A stretch of DNA of 64,000 nt from Lachnoclostridium phytofermentans (GTDB taxonomy: Bacteria > Bacillota > Clostridia > Lachnospirales > Lachnospiraceae), in assembly GCF_000733755.1 (NCBI RefSeq), contig NZ_JPOF01000002.1, forward strand, positions 553,501 through 617,500. The letters run 5' to 3'. Numbering within the stretch: the first letter of the stretch is position 1; each line of letters starts with the position of its first letter. The position numbers and the translations under genes are program-made. This document shows positions 26,802 to 36,091 of this stretch, in pieces. Below the pieces are notes generated by a model. The model did not search any database, was not told the origin of the DNA, and saw only the letters and a program-made list of their open reading frames with translations.

Positions 26802-28280
26802 ATGAAAGTCGGATTTGACAATCAAAAGTATTTAAAGATGCAATCGGAGCATATACGGGAAAGAATCAGTAAGTTTGATAACAAACTTTATCTAGAGTTT
26901 GGAGGTAAATTATTTGATGATTATCACGCATCCCGTGTATTACCAGGATTTGAACCAGATAGTAAATTAAAGATGCTTCTGGAACTAAAAGATCAAGCGG
27001 AGATTGTAATCGTAATTAGTGCCATTGATATAGAAAAGAGTAAAGTTCGTGGGGATTTAGGAATTACTTACGATTTGGATGTACTCCGACTTATCGATGC
27101 TTTCCAGAGTAAGGGGTTATATGTTGGTAGTGTTACTATCACCCAGTATTCAGGTCAAAGCAGTGCTGATCTTTTTAAATCAAAACTAGAAGCATTAGGA
27201 GTGAAAGTATACCTTCATTATATTATTCCAGGTTATCCAAATAATATCTCATTGATTTTAAGTGACGATGGTTATGGAAAAAATGAATTTATCCAAACTA
27301 GCAGACCACTTGTTGTAATTACTGCTCCTGGCCCTGGTAGCGGTAAAATGGCAACTTGTCTTTCTCAGCTCTATCATGAGCATAAACGTGGCGTACGCGC
27401 AGGTTACGCTAAATTCGAGACTTTCCCAATTTGGAATCTTTCTTTAAAGCATCCAGTGAATGTAGCTTATGAAGCAGCAACTGCTGATCTTAATGATGTT
27501 AATATGATTGATCCGTTCCATCTGGAAGCCTATGGTGTAACAACGGTTAATTACAATCGAGATGTTGAGATCTTCCCAGTACTAAAAGCAATTTTCTTAA
27601 GGATTGATGAACATTGTCCATACAAATCACCAACCGACATGGGAGTTAATATGGCTGGGAATTGTATCATAGACGATCAGGCCTGTCGAGATGCCTCCAA
27701 ACAAGAAATTCTGCGAAGATACTACCAGACACTCTGCAATGTTATAACAGGTGTAAGTGATAGTGATGAAGTATATAAGCTGGAGCTTCTCCTAAATCAG
27801 GTAGGTGTATCCGTAGAGGATCGTCCTGTTATAAAAGCTGCAAATGACTTAGCAGACCTTCGTAAATCTCCAGCAGTTGCTATGCAATTAGCAGACGGAA
27901 GCATAATTACCGGTAAAACAAGTGAATTACTAGGCGCATCAGCAGCTGTGTTATTAAATGCGTTAAAAGCTCTTGCTGGAATTCCTCATAAGACTCATGT
28001 CATCTCACCACTTGCTATCGGACCTATACAGCAATTAAAAACTCAGTATCTCGGAAGTTCTAATCCAAGACTTCATACGGATGAAGTCCTGATTGCTCTT
28101 TCCATCAGTGCGAAAGAAGATGAGTATGCCAGAAAGGCAATGGAACAGCTTCCACAATTAAAAGGTTGTGAAGTTCATACCAGCGTTATTTTATCTGAGG
28201 TTGACCGAAAAGTATTTAAAAAGCTAGGTGTGCACTTAACCTCTGAACCAACCTACGAGAATAATAAACTATTCCATTAA
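26802..28280 (+). CDS. DUF1846 family protein
   Basis: The 492-residue protein matches the DUF1846 family over its whole length: the start KVGFDNQKYLKMQSEHIRER, the conserved segment VVITAPGPGSGKMATCLSQL (about 175-195, a P-loop-like glycine-rich stretch), and the segment GVNMAGNCIIDD near 285. The family is widespread in Firmicutes and has a solved fold but no settled function. The length is typical. It is monocistronic, with its own promoter and an inverted repeat after the stop. The glycine-rich motif suggests nucleotide or phosphate binding, which is inference. Confidence 0.9.
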   Translation: MKVGFDNQKYLKMQSEHIRERISKFDNKLYLEFGGKLFDDYHASRVLPGFEPDSKLKMLLELKDQAEIVIVISAIDIEKSKVRGDLGITYDLDVLRLIDAFQSKGLYVGSVTITQYSGQSSADLFKSKLEALGVKVYLHYIIPGYPNNISLILSDDGYGKNEFIQTSRPLVVITAPGPGSGKMATCLSQLYHEHKRGVRAGYAKFETFPIWNLSLKHPVNVAYEAATADLNDVNMIDPFHLEAYGVTTVNYNRDVEIFPVLKAIFLRIDEHCPYKSPTDMGVNMAGNCIIDDQACRDASKQEILRRYYQTLCNVITGVSDSDEVYKLELLLNQVGVSVEDRPVIKAANDLADLRKSPAVAMQLADGSIITGKTSELLGASAAVLLNALKALAGIPHKTHVISPLAIGPIQQLKTQYLGSSNPRLHTDEVLIALSISAKEDEYARKAMEQLPQLKGCEVHTSVILSEVDRKVFKKLGVHLTSEPTYENNKLFH

Positions 28281-28348
28281 ATTAAGCTATTAACAAAAGT
28301 CCACAATAACTTTTTTAAAAGAACAACCATACCTCCGTTTCTAATGCT

Positions 28349-28385
28349 CAGAACATTAGTTTCAGAACACTCAACTAATGTTCTG
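28349..28385 (+). terminator. inverted repeat after the DUF1846 gene
   Basis: CAGAACATTAGT pairs perfectly with ACTAATGTTCTG around a 13-base loop; only a short T run follows. Confidence 0.55.
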
Positions 28386-28419
28386 GGCACTTTTATGTTT
28401 CTTAACTCCATTCTCTACT

Positions 28420-28670
28420 TCTTCTGCTTCTTTTCTACATCTTTTTCTATTCTTTTTCTATTCTTTTTCTGCTTCTTCTCTACTTCTTTCTCTATTCTTT
28501 TTCTATTCTTTCTCTATTCTTTCTCTATTCTTTCTCTATTCTTTCTCTATTCTTTCTTTATTCTTTCTCTGTTCTTTCTTTATTCTTTCTCTGTTCTTTC
28601 TTTATTCTTTCTCTGTTCTTTTTCTATTCTTTCTTCATCTTTCTTTATTCTTTCTCTTCATTTCCACTTC
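28420..28670. repeat. polypyrimidine tandem repeat (11-bp unit TATTCTTTCTC)
   Basis: About 250 bases are almost pure pyrimidine on the plus strand, built from an 11-bp unit with a few substitutions. Two plus-strand frames stay open and would encode Phe/Leu/Ser repeats, but there is no ribosome site and both frames are open only because of the composition, so I treat it as non-coding. The remaining gap to 29011 contains the Pho box and promoter of the next gene. Confidence 0.75.
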
Positions 28671-28901
28671 TTTCGTATTAATTCTATGAATAATCTTTTT
28701 AGCTATTTTAATTGATGATCTATTTTATAATCTTTTCTTCTCACTAGTTCCTATTCTTCTATATTTTATCAATTTTTTTCTATTCATTTCATAGCTTTTG
28801 ATCAATTTTTTTATTTTTTATGTCATATTTTCATAATATAGTGAAAAACTAATACTATATCGTATTTTAGTTTAATATAAAAATAAAGCAACATTATAAA
28901 T

Positions 28902-28940
28902 TTTACACAGATTTTACAAATACACCTATTTCATTTTACA
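28902..28940 (+). promoter_or_regulatory. Pho box upstream of the Na/Pi cotransporter
   Basis: TTTACA occurs at 28902-28907, 28913-28918 and 28935-28940, i.e. in registers 0, 11 and 33 of an 11-bp period. This is the layout of PhoP/PhoB direct repeats in Firmicutes (TTNACA-like hexamers with about 5 bases between). Confidence 0.65.
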
Positions 28941-29011
28941 TTTATCTTCTATCCTAAAAAGGCAATTGGTCTAGGAAGACAAATGATAACTTGATAAAAA
29001 GGAGAATCCCT

Positions 29012-30787
29012 ATGGATATTTTTTCGTTATTTACCCTGTTAGGAGGATTAGCATTTTTTCTTTACGGAATGAATGTTATGGGCGCAGGTTTGGATAAGGT
29101 GGCTGGCGGTCGATTAGAACGACTATTAGAAAAATTAACCTCAAATCCAATTAAATCGGTGGCACTTGGTGCTCTTGTTACAGCTGTCATTCAATCTTCT
29201 TCTGCTACTACTGTTATGGTAGTTGGATTTGTAAACTCTGGTATCATGAAATTAAGACAAGCAATCGGCATCATTATGGGTGCTAATCTTGGTACCACTG
29301 CGACTGCGTGGATTCTAAGCCTTTCCGGATTAGAAGGTGACAGTTTTCTCGTAAAAATCTTAAAGCCTTCTTCTTTTGCGCCAATTCTTGCGTTCATTGG
29401 AATTATCTTAGTTATGGCTGCAAAGAAAGATAAGAAAAAAGATGTCGGAAGCATCCTAATTGGATTTGCCATCCTTATGTTTGGTATGGATACAATGAGC
29501 GGTGCTGTGAAACCTTTAGCAGATATCCCAGAGTTCAGAAATATTCTTACGATGTTTTCAAATCCAGTCCTTGGCGTATTAACAGGTGCAATCTTAACAG
29601 CAGTCATCCAAAGTTCCTCTGCTTCAGTAGGTATCCTACAGGCACTTTCTATGACTGGTGGTATCACATTTGGCTCAGCTATCCCAATTATCATGGGTCA
29701 GAATATAGGAACTTGTATAACTGCATTAATTTCTAGTATCGGTGCCAACAAGAATGCAAAACGTGCTGCATTAGTTCACCTTTACTTTAACATGATTGGT
29801 ACAATCATATTCTTATTAATTTTTTACACGATTCAATATACCATAGGATTTCCGTTTATTAATGATTCCGTAGATGCTGTTTCTATCGCTGCGGTTCATA
29901 CAACCTTTAACTTATTAGCTACTGCATTATTACTTCCATTTACAAGAGGCCTTGAGAAACTGGCTTGTATTACAATAAAGGATGGTGAGGATTCTAAGGT
30001 TTCAGAAGATAAAATCACCGGAATTGACGAGCGTTTTCTAGCATCCCCAGGTTATGCAGTAGATCAGTGTAGTGAAGCCACCAAACAAATGGCTGAGTTA
30101 TCAAAAGAAACAATCTTAACTTCTATTCGTCTGCTTACAGAATTTGATGATAAAGTAGGCGCATCCATTATGGTAAATGAAGATAAGGTTGATAAATATG
30201 AGGACATGCTTGGGACCTACCTTGTTAAATTAAGTACCAAGAATTTGTCAATCACTGATAGTAACTCAGTTTCTATGTATTTGCACAGCATTGGTGATCT
30301 AGAACGTATCAGTGACCATGCAGTTAATCTATTAGATCTTGCTAAGGAGATTCATCAAAAATCGATTAACTTCTCGAAAGAAGCACAAGATGGACTAGAT
30401 GTTATGACAAGCGCTGTAACCGATATATTAAATATGACAATAAAAGCATTTGTTACTGATGACTTAGAATTAGCAAAAAGAATCGAACCACTGGAAGAAG
30501 TAATTGACCACTTAAGAAAAGAGTTAAAAGATCGACATATTAAACGATTACAAAAAGGACAGTGCACAACAGAACTTGGTTTTGTCTATACTGATATTTT
30601 AACAAACTATGAACGTGTGTCGGATCACTGTTCTAACATTGCTGTAAGCATGCTACAGTTAAGTGAAAACAGCTTTGATACTCATGAATATCTTCATGAT
30701 GTAAAATACACTGGTGATCGTTCTTTTACAGAACAATTTGAAGCAAATAAGAAAAAATATGCTCTACCAGAGATAACTAACGAGTAG
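29012..30787 (+). CDS. Na+/phosphate cotransporter with PhoU-like C-terminal domain
   Basis: The 591-residue protein has two inverted Na_Pi_cotrans repeats (about 15-150 and 160-310) with the hallmark QSSSATT and QSSSASVG sequences, about eight membrane helices, and a cytoplasmic PhoU-like helical domain (about 345-560, containing LHSIGDLERISDHAVN and YTDILTNYERVSDHCSNIA). It imports phosphate with sodium and is the low-cost counterpart of the ABC system encoded nearby. The start is ATG 29012, with AAAGGAG 7 bases upstream; the frame extends 7 codons further without a ribosome site. The Pho box predicts induction by phosphate limitation. Confidence 0.9.
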   Translation: MDIFSLFTLLGGLAFFLYGMNVMGAGLDKVAGGRLERLLEKLTSNPIKSVALGALVTAVIQSSSATTVMVVGFVNSGIMKLRQAIGIIMGANLGTTATAWILSLSGLEGDSFLVKILKPSSFAPILAFIGIILVMAAKKDKKKDVGSILIGFAILMFGMDTMSGAVKPLADIPEFRNILTMFSNPVLGVLTGAILTAVIQSSSASVGILQALSMTGGITFGSAIPIIMGQNIGTCITALISSIGANKNAKRAALVHLYFNMIGTIIFLLIFYTIQYTIGFPFINDSVDAVSIAAVHTTFNLLATALLLPFTRGLEKLACITIKDGEDSKVSEDKITGIDERFLASPGYAVDQCSEATKQMAELSKETILTSIRLLTEFDDKVGASIMVNEDKVDKYEDMLGTYLVKLSTKNLSITDSNSVSMYLHSIGDLERISDHAVNLLDLAKEIHQKSINFSKEAQDGLDVMTSAVTDILNMTIKAFVTDDLELAKRIEPLEEVIDHLRKELKDRHIKRLQKGQCTTELGFVYTDILTNYERVSDHCSNIAVSMLQLSENSFDTHEYLHDVKYTGDRSFTEQFEANKKKYALPEITNE

Positions 30788-30878
30788 TGTCATTATTTTT
30801 TCTCCTGATGATACAGAAATATCAAAATGATTAACAGCATCACAAGATAAATCAACAAGCTTTCTTGCAAATGTAAGA

Positions 30879-30905
30879 CAAGAAAAACACGCATTGCGGA
30901 GTTTA
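30879..30905 (+). repeat. partial copy of the dispersed hairpin repeat
   Basis: ACAAGAAAAACACGCATTGCG resembles the first half of the repeat that follows at 30914-30960; the two copies are in tandem. Confidence 0.45.
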
Positions 30906-30913
30906 TATTGTAT

Positions 30914-30960
30914 AAACAAGAAAAAGCTCGCTTTGCGAACCTTTCCTTGTCATGAATAAA
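30914..30960 (+). repeat. dispersed hairpin repeat with CTTGTCATGAAT tail (copy 2)
   Basis: AACAAGAAAAAGCTCGCTTT through CCTTGTCATGAATAAA; 40 or so bases closely match copy 1 at 1215-1260. A terminator follows immediately. Confidence 0.65.
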
Positions 30961-31003
30961 AAAGTAAGGTGCTATTAGTTAAGCAGCACCTTACTTTTTT
31001 TCT
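30958..31003. terminator. bidirectional terminator
   Basis: AAGTAAGGTGCT pairs with AGCACCTTACTT and is flanked by A6 on the left and T7 on the right, so it works for both the cotransporter gene and the convergent pst operon. Confidence 0.85.
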
Positions 31004-32367
31004 ACTTTATTCTGCGATGGGAACTCTATGGTAACCGTTGTTCCTATCATTACTTCACTTTTTAATGTAATCTTAGCACCGTGCTTCGCTACGATATGTT
31101 TTACAATCGCAAGTCCAAGTCCGGTACCACCAGTTTGCTTGGAACGACTTTTATCCACACGATAAAAACGTTCAAATACTCGTGCAAAATGCTCCTTGGG
31201 AATCCCTATACCAGTATCCTCTACTGTAAGTATCACATTCTCATCCTTTGAATAGAGAACAACCTTTACAATACCACCCTTTTTATTATATCGAATTGCA
31301 TTATCACAAAGATTTGTGATTAACTCCTCCATCATATTTTTATTCGCATAAAGCATTACTTTATTTCCAATTAGTTTTAACTCTACCTCATGATTTTTTG
31401 CAGTTATTTTCAAAGTATCCGTGCAATTTTTAGCTATCTCATATAAATCTAACTCTTCCTTCTTTACCTCTTCTTCTGCAATATCAAGTTCAGATAATTC
31501 AATGATATCATTGATAAGATGAAGTAACCTTGTTGCATTCTTCCTTATTTCTTTTGCAAATCGTATCGTATCCCCTTGCGAGGCTATCCCTTCCTCAATC
31601 AGCTCAGAATATCCAGTAATCGCGGTTAATGGAGTCTTTAACTCATGAGATACATTTGCAGTAAATTCCTGACGAATTTTTTCACTGTGTTCCAAATCTC
31701 TTAGCTGCTTATGTATATTACTATGCTGATCCTTAATCATCGTAGCAAATGGAATCAACTCCTCATAAGGAACTATCTCTTCAAACTCCGTAATAAGTGA
31801 CAATTCTTGTGCCATATTCTCGATTGGACGAACAATTCGCTTTGTAAGATATTTCGCTAATAACGAGCAAATAAGCAATAATAGGATTGCAACCACTATG
31901 ATAATTGGAAGAGCTTCATAAAATAAAGCAAGCATACCATTCGCTTCTTTGGCAACACGTAAAACATAATTATTTCCTATTTGCTTCGCATAGTAATAGG
32001 TGTTCTGTCCTATCGTATTGGATACTCGAATGTCCTTACCTATTCCTTCTTTTAGCGCCTCTTTAATCTCTGGTCGCTCTTTATGATTCTCCATACTAAA
32101 AGAATTAGCATCACTATCGTATAATACCGCTCCCTCTTGATCAATTAGAGTCACGCGAAGCACATCTTCCGAAGGTATCTGGCAACCATTTTCAATAGTT
32201 CCATCTCCGAACAAGACCTCTATCACCTCAAGGTTTGTTTCAAGATCACTAAAGATTTGCCTTTGAAACATCATATAGTAGACGAACATTGAAAGCATCG
32301 TGGTAACCACAATGGCAATGCCACCTACTACACATAACTGTACCGTTATCCTTTTTTTCATACTCAT
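30991..32367 (-). CDS. PhoR-like sensor histidine kinase
   Basis: The 458-residue protein has a membrane helix (about 10-32), an extracytoplasmic sensor, a second helix (about 147-168), HAMP, then HisKA with the phospho-accepting His near 240 (ANVSHELKTPLTAITGY) and a HATPase with N box NLCDNAIRYNKKGG, G1 DTGIGIPKEH and G2 GGTGLGLAIVKH. It lies 18 bases after the PhoB-like regulator and is the last gene of the pst operon. It presumably phosphorylates that regulator. The other kinase of the operon (33895-35298) has the same layout, so which of them is the true PhoR is open. Confidence 0.88.
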   Translation of the reverse strand: MSMKKRITVQLCVVGGIAIVVTTMLSMFVYYMMFQRQIFSDLETNLEVIEVLFGDGTIENGCQIPSEDVLRVTLIDQEGAVLYDSDANSFSMENHKERPEIKEALKEGIGKDIRVSNTIGQNTYYYAKQIGNNYVLRVAKEANGMLALFYEALPIIIVVAILLLLICSLLAKYLTKRIVRPIENMAQELSLITEFEEIVPYEELIPFATMIKDQHSNIHKQLRDLEHSEKIRQEFTANVSHELKTPLTAITGYSELIEEGIASQGDTIRFAKEIRKNATRLLHLINDIIELSELDIAEEEVKKEELDLYEIAKNCTDTLKITAKNHEVELKLIGNKVMLYANKNMMEELITNLCDNAIRYNKKGGIVKVVLYSKDENVILTVEDTGIGIPKEHFARVFERFYRVDKSRSKQTGGTGLGLAIVKHIVAKHGAKITLKSEVMIGTTVTIEFPSQNKVEKK

Positions 32368-32385
32368 AGGACTTCCTCCTATTTG

Positions 32386-33078
32386 TTAGTCCCCGACTTT
32401 ATACCCTACGTTACGGACGGTTTTTATGATATCACCACCAACACCTAACTTCTGGCGCAACGTTTTTATGTGCATATCTACGGTTCTACTTTCTCCCTCG
32501 TAATCAAAGCCCCATACACGTTCCATGATGCGATCCCTGGATAAAACAATTCCCTGGTTCTCTAAAAGATAGCGAAGTAGTTCAAACTCCTTATACGTAA
32601 GTTCACAGCTTTCACCTTCCACAGTTACACTATGTTTTTCAACGTGTAAGGACACATTATGAAAGCTTAGAGAACCAGAGTTTTGACCATTTCCTCCAGC
32701 TCGACGTAATAATGCTTTCACGCGAGAGACTAATTCCATAATCCCAAATGGTTTCGTAATATAATCATCGGCACCAAGGTCTAATCCCTTAACCTTATCC
32801 ATCTCCGTGGTTTTTGCTGTAACCATCATGATAGGAATATTCGCTGTTTTTGGATTCTTTCTAACATTAGAAAGAATACTCAGTCCATCTTCCATCGGCA
32901 GCATAACATCTAGTAAAATTAATTCTGGAACTTCTTGGTCCAAAGCTCTATATAGTTCTTCTCCCGTTTCAAAAACTTCCACTTCAAATCCACTATTTTT
33001 TAATGCATACCCTTCAATTTCACGAATATTTCTATCATCTTCCACAATATAGATCAATGCTTTTTCCTCCGTAGCCAT
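32386..33078 (-). CDS. PhoB/PhoP-like response regulator (OmpR family)
   Basis: The 230-residue protein has a receiver domain (acidic pair in YIVEDDRNIRE, phospho-acceptor Asp in LILLDVMLPMEDG near residue 55, Lys in DDYITKPFG) and a winged-helix DNA-binding domain with RYLLENQGIVLSRDRIMERVWG and VDMHIKTLRQKLG. GGGGGATAAAAA precedes the ATG. Operon position with pst genes and two PhoR-like kinases points to the phosphate regulator that would bind the TTTACA repeats before pstS and the cotransporter gene. Confidence 0.9.
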   Translation of the reverse strand: MATEEKALIYIVEDDRNIREIEGYALKNSGFEVEVFETGEELYRALDQEVPELILLDVMLPMEDGLSILSNVRKNPKTANIPIMMVTAKTTEMDKVKGLDLGADDYITKPFGIMELVSRVKALLRRAGGNGQNSGSLSFHNVSLHVEKHSVTVEGESCELTYKEFELLRYLLENQGIVLSRDRIMERVWGFDYEGESRTVDMHIKTLRQKLGVGGDIIKTVRNVGYKVGD

Positions 33079-33092
33079 TTTTTATCCCCCTA

Positions 33093-33752
33093 CTACATAA
33101 GTTTTTGCTCGTTTATGACAAGCTGAAACTTTAAGTTTAACTTTTCAGCCGCCCTTCTACATAAAAGCATTCGTCCCATAAATATTTCAAAATAATCCAT
33201 TACTGCACAAACAGAAGTGTCGACATGTAATTTTAATTCAATGATTGTCTTCTCTGTATTAATTGTAATCTCAGACTTTTTCACAGAGTAATTGACACGG
33301 TCATGAATATCAAAACTAGCAATATCTTGATTCCGCACTCTTGTATCCCTAACATCAGTTTTATCTGCTAATATCAGGGCTGCAGAAACTGGATTGACTG
33401 GAAACGCTGTCGATTCATCATGATTTCCGATTGCTGTAATAATCGTTGCAATATCCTCTGGATCAGCACCTAGCTTATCAAGGATACGAAATGCCATAAC
33501 AGCACCGCTTTGTGCATGATCAATTCGATTGATTACATTCCCGATGTCATGCAGATATCCTGCAATCTGGGCAAGTTCTGCCTCCCGTTCTGAGTAACCA
33601 AGAGTCAATAAAATATTCCTTGCTGTAAATGCTACCTTTCTTACATGTGCAAAACTATGTTCTGTATATCCAAGAGCGATTAATGTTTCATCTGCTTTTC
33701 TAATATACGTATTTACCGCTTCATTTTTCTCTAACTCTGCAAATGTTATCAC
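33093..33752 (-). CDS. HD-domain phosphohydrolase
   Basis: The 219-residue protein has an HD domain with the metal ligands HSFAHVRKV, AGYLHDIGNV and the later GNHDE and LILADKTD; these cover the H...HD...H...D pattern. Such proteins hydrolyse phosphate esters of nucleotides, including signalling nucleotides, but the substrate cannot be told from sequence. The start is GTG 33752, 6 bases after TGGAGG. It lies between the second kinase and the response regulator in the pst operon, which is unusual and suggests a role in phosphate-starvation physiology. Confidence 0.8.
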   Translation of the reverse strand: MITFAELEKNEAVNTYIRKADETLIALGYTEHSFAHVRKVAFTARNILLTLGYSEREAELAQIAGYLHDIGNVINRIDHAQSGAVMAFRILDKLGADPEDIATIITAIGNHDESTAFPVNPVSAALILADKTDVRDTRVRNQDIASFDIHDRVNYSVKKSEITINTEKTIIELKLHVDTSVCAVMDYFEIFMGRMLLCRRAAEKLNLKFQLVINEQKLM

Positions 33753-33894
33753 TTAAGACCTCCATCCAGTTGCATTGTGTGTACTTTCTCACAGTGTGCA
33801 AAACATATTTTTGTATATAGTATTGCTAAAGTTTATAATTTCATTATAACATTACACTTTCTTTTTACACAACCTTTTATAAAATCTATGATTT

Positions 33895-35298
33895 CTAGCT
33901 ATTTGCCTTCACCTCGGGTAAACGTACTGTAAAAGTAGAGCCCACATTTAGCTCACTTTCTAATGTTATATTACCACCATAATAATTTACAATATGTTTT
34001 ACAATGGATAGGCCAAGACCAGTTCCATCAACCTTGCGGCTTCTTCCTTTGTCCACTCGGTAGAACCGTTCGAAAACTCTTGCCATCGAATCCTTTGGAA
34101 TTCCAACTCCTGTATCCTTAACAACAATCATCAAATCTCTTCCTAAGGTGTTTATTGTTACATAAACCATACCATTTGGCTTATTGTATTTAATCGCATT
34201 CCCAATTAGATTGTTCAATAATTCTCTCATATGCTGTCTATTTGCATTGATAATGGCTGGCTTACATTCGGTTTGTAGATGAACTCCTTGCTTTACAGCG
34301 ATTGGTTGAAGCGTGTTAATGACATCCTGTAATAATATCGCCATGCGAATTTCAGTCGTTTCAATCTCATAGTCCCTTGTTTCAAGTCTTGAAATCATAA
34401 GAATATCATTAATGAGATTCGTCATATTCTCTGTTTCCGTTAGTATTCGCTTCATAAAATCTTCACTGGTTGCTTTATCAGATGTAAATCCGCCCAGTAA
34501 TAATTCGGTATAACCACGAATAGAAGTGATTGGCGTTTTTAATTCATGTGACGCATTCGAAAAGAATTCCTGACGCACCATTCGCTCAAATTCAATTCCT
34601 TCCGTATACTTCTTAACAGAATCAGCCATCTTCTTTGCTGATTGCGCAATGATGTTTAACTCTTCATAGGGTGTACTCGGCAGGGAAAGTTCTGGATTTT
34701 CCTCTTTATAATTATCCATAATGGATGCAATTTGATATAACGGCCTTGTAATTGATTTTGTCAAGGTGTCTGACATCACAACAGCTAATAATGCTGATAC
34801 AGTAATACTGATCACGATGGAGGGAAGTAACCATAACAAGTATTCCGAGTTACCGGAATATGGAATCGCAATTCTTAGGATATAGTCTGACTTATTGGAA
34901 GAAATAGCGGTATAAAGCATCTGTGTTTCCATTGTAGTAGAATATCGCTTCGCATAACCAAGCCCATCCTTTAATGCTTCTTTCACTTCCTCACGTTCTA
35001 AGTGATTCTCTAAGCGTTCAATATCCTTGGTACCAGTATCTGCGACAACGTCTCCCTTATCATTAAGTATGGTATACCGTGCTTTTTTCTGGTCTAGTGT
35101 CGTTGATAATATTTTTATCTGATTCATTAAAGATTCGGTATAGTCAAGCGAATTATCAAGCGTAATCAGACTTAGTCTCATATCTTCCTTCGTATTCTTG
35201 TGCATAGTATTACTTACTGTTGTATAAAATAAGATACCACTGAACACCATAGCCCCTACCAGCACTAGAATAAATCGTTTCATAATCGCTCTTCTCAT
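33895..35298 (-). CDS. PhoR-like sensor histidine kinase (second of the operon)
   Basis: The 467-residue protein has membrane helices at about 8-28 and 158-182, an extracytoplasmic sensor between them, HAMP, HisKA with His near 251 (FSNASHELKTPITSIRGY), and HATPase motifs NLIGNAIKYNKPNG, DTGVGIPKDS and GTGLGLSIVKH. It follows phoU by 21 bases. Its sensor region differs from that of the kinase at 30991-32367, so the two may read different signals. Either could partner with the PhoB-like regulator; cross-regulation is likely because only one regulator gene is in the operon. Confidence 0.87.
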   Translation of the reverse strand: MRRAIMKRFILVLVGAMVFSGILFYTTVSNTMHKNTKEDMRLSLITLDNSLDYTESLMNQIKILSTTLDQKKARYTILNDKGDVVADTGTKDIERLENHLEREEVKEALKDGLGYAKRYSTTMETQMLYTAISSNKSDYILRIAIPYSGNSEYLLWLLPSIVISITVSALLAVVMSDTLTKSITRPLYQIASIMDNYKEENPELSLPSTPYEELNIIAQSAKKMADSVKKYTEGIEFERMVRQEFFSNASHELKTPITSIRGYTELLLGGFTSDKATSEDFMKRILTETENMTNLINDILMISRLETRDYEIETTEIRMAILLQDVINTLQPIAVKQGVHLQTECKPAIINANRQHMRELLNNLIGNAIKYNKPNGMVYVTINTLGRDLMIVVKDTGVGIPKDSMARVFERFYRVDKGRSRKVDGTGLGLSIVKHIVNYYGGNITLESELNVGSTFTVRLPEVKANS

Positions 35299-35319
35299 AG
35301 CTTACCATCCCTTTACCAC

Positions 35320-35982
35320 TTATAAAATCCGTACATTATTAAGAGAACCAGTTTCATGGAACTCAGTCCATTCACAAATATTCACTGCATGATCGCCAAT
35401 TCGCTCCATATACTTCGCTATCATTAAGATATCGATATAACTATCTGCATTCTCACCGCTATTTTTCATTGCCTCAATGACAGTACTTTTCACTTCATTG
35501 AATAAATCATCGACAATATCATCTTTTTTTATTGTTACTCTTGCTGCCTCTGTATCACAAGAAATAAATGCCTCAACTGCATCATGCACCATTTCTTTTG
35601 CAACTTGTGCCATCTTTGGTATTGCTTTTACGATAGTATACGTATTTTGCTTGATATTACGAAGAATTAACTCTGAAATATCTGCTGCGTGATCCCCAAT
35701 ACGCTCCATATCAGTTACAACCTTAAGTGCAGTAGTCACAATCCTAAGGTCTTTTGCAACCGGCTGCTGGCGTAGTATTAAAGATAGACATCTGGATTCA
35801 ATCACTCGTTCCATATCATTAATGGTACGGTCTCCTTGAATAATCTCTGTGGCTAACGTTCCATCTTCATTTTCAAATGCCTTGATAACTTTATCAATGG
35901 CTGATTCTATTAAGGTACCCATATCTCTTAAATTATTGTTTAATATTGTTAACTCGTATTCAAAACTTACTCTTGGTGCCAT
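35320..35982 (-). CDS. phoU: phosphate transport regulator PhoU
   Basis: The 220-residue protein consists of two three-helix PhoU repeats, each with the metal-binding motif: DMERIGDHAADISE (about 78-91) and YMERIGDHAVNICE near 190-203. PhoU links the PstSCAB transporter to the PhoR-type kinase and dampens uptake when phosphate is plentiful. The start is ATG 35982: the sequence ATGGAGGATAATATG shows that the preceding ATG is part of the ribosome site. Confidence 0.93.
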   Translation of the reverse strand: MAPRVSFEYELTILNNNLRDMGTLIESAIDKVIKAFENEDGTLATEIIQGDRTINDMERVIESRCLSLILRQQPVAKDLRIVTTALKVVTDMERIGDHAADISELILRNIKQNTYTIVKAIPKMAQVAKEMVHDAVEAFISCDTEAARVTIKKDDIVDDLFNEVKSTVIEAMKNSGENADSYIDILMIAKYMERIGDHAVNICEWTEFHETGSLNNVRIL

Positions 35983-36091
35983 ATTATCCTCCATTCAGGG
36001 CTTTTACGCCTACTAATTATGATAGCATATTTGTACGCTATCACAATATGCAGATTGAAAATATTTTTCAACCTAACCCATATACTTTTTA

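Noticed and set aside
28344..28715. Phe/Ser/Leu-rich reading frames of 103-123 codons
   Set aside because: They follow the polypyrimidine satellite, two frames are open at once, and there is no ribosome site.
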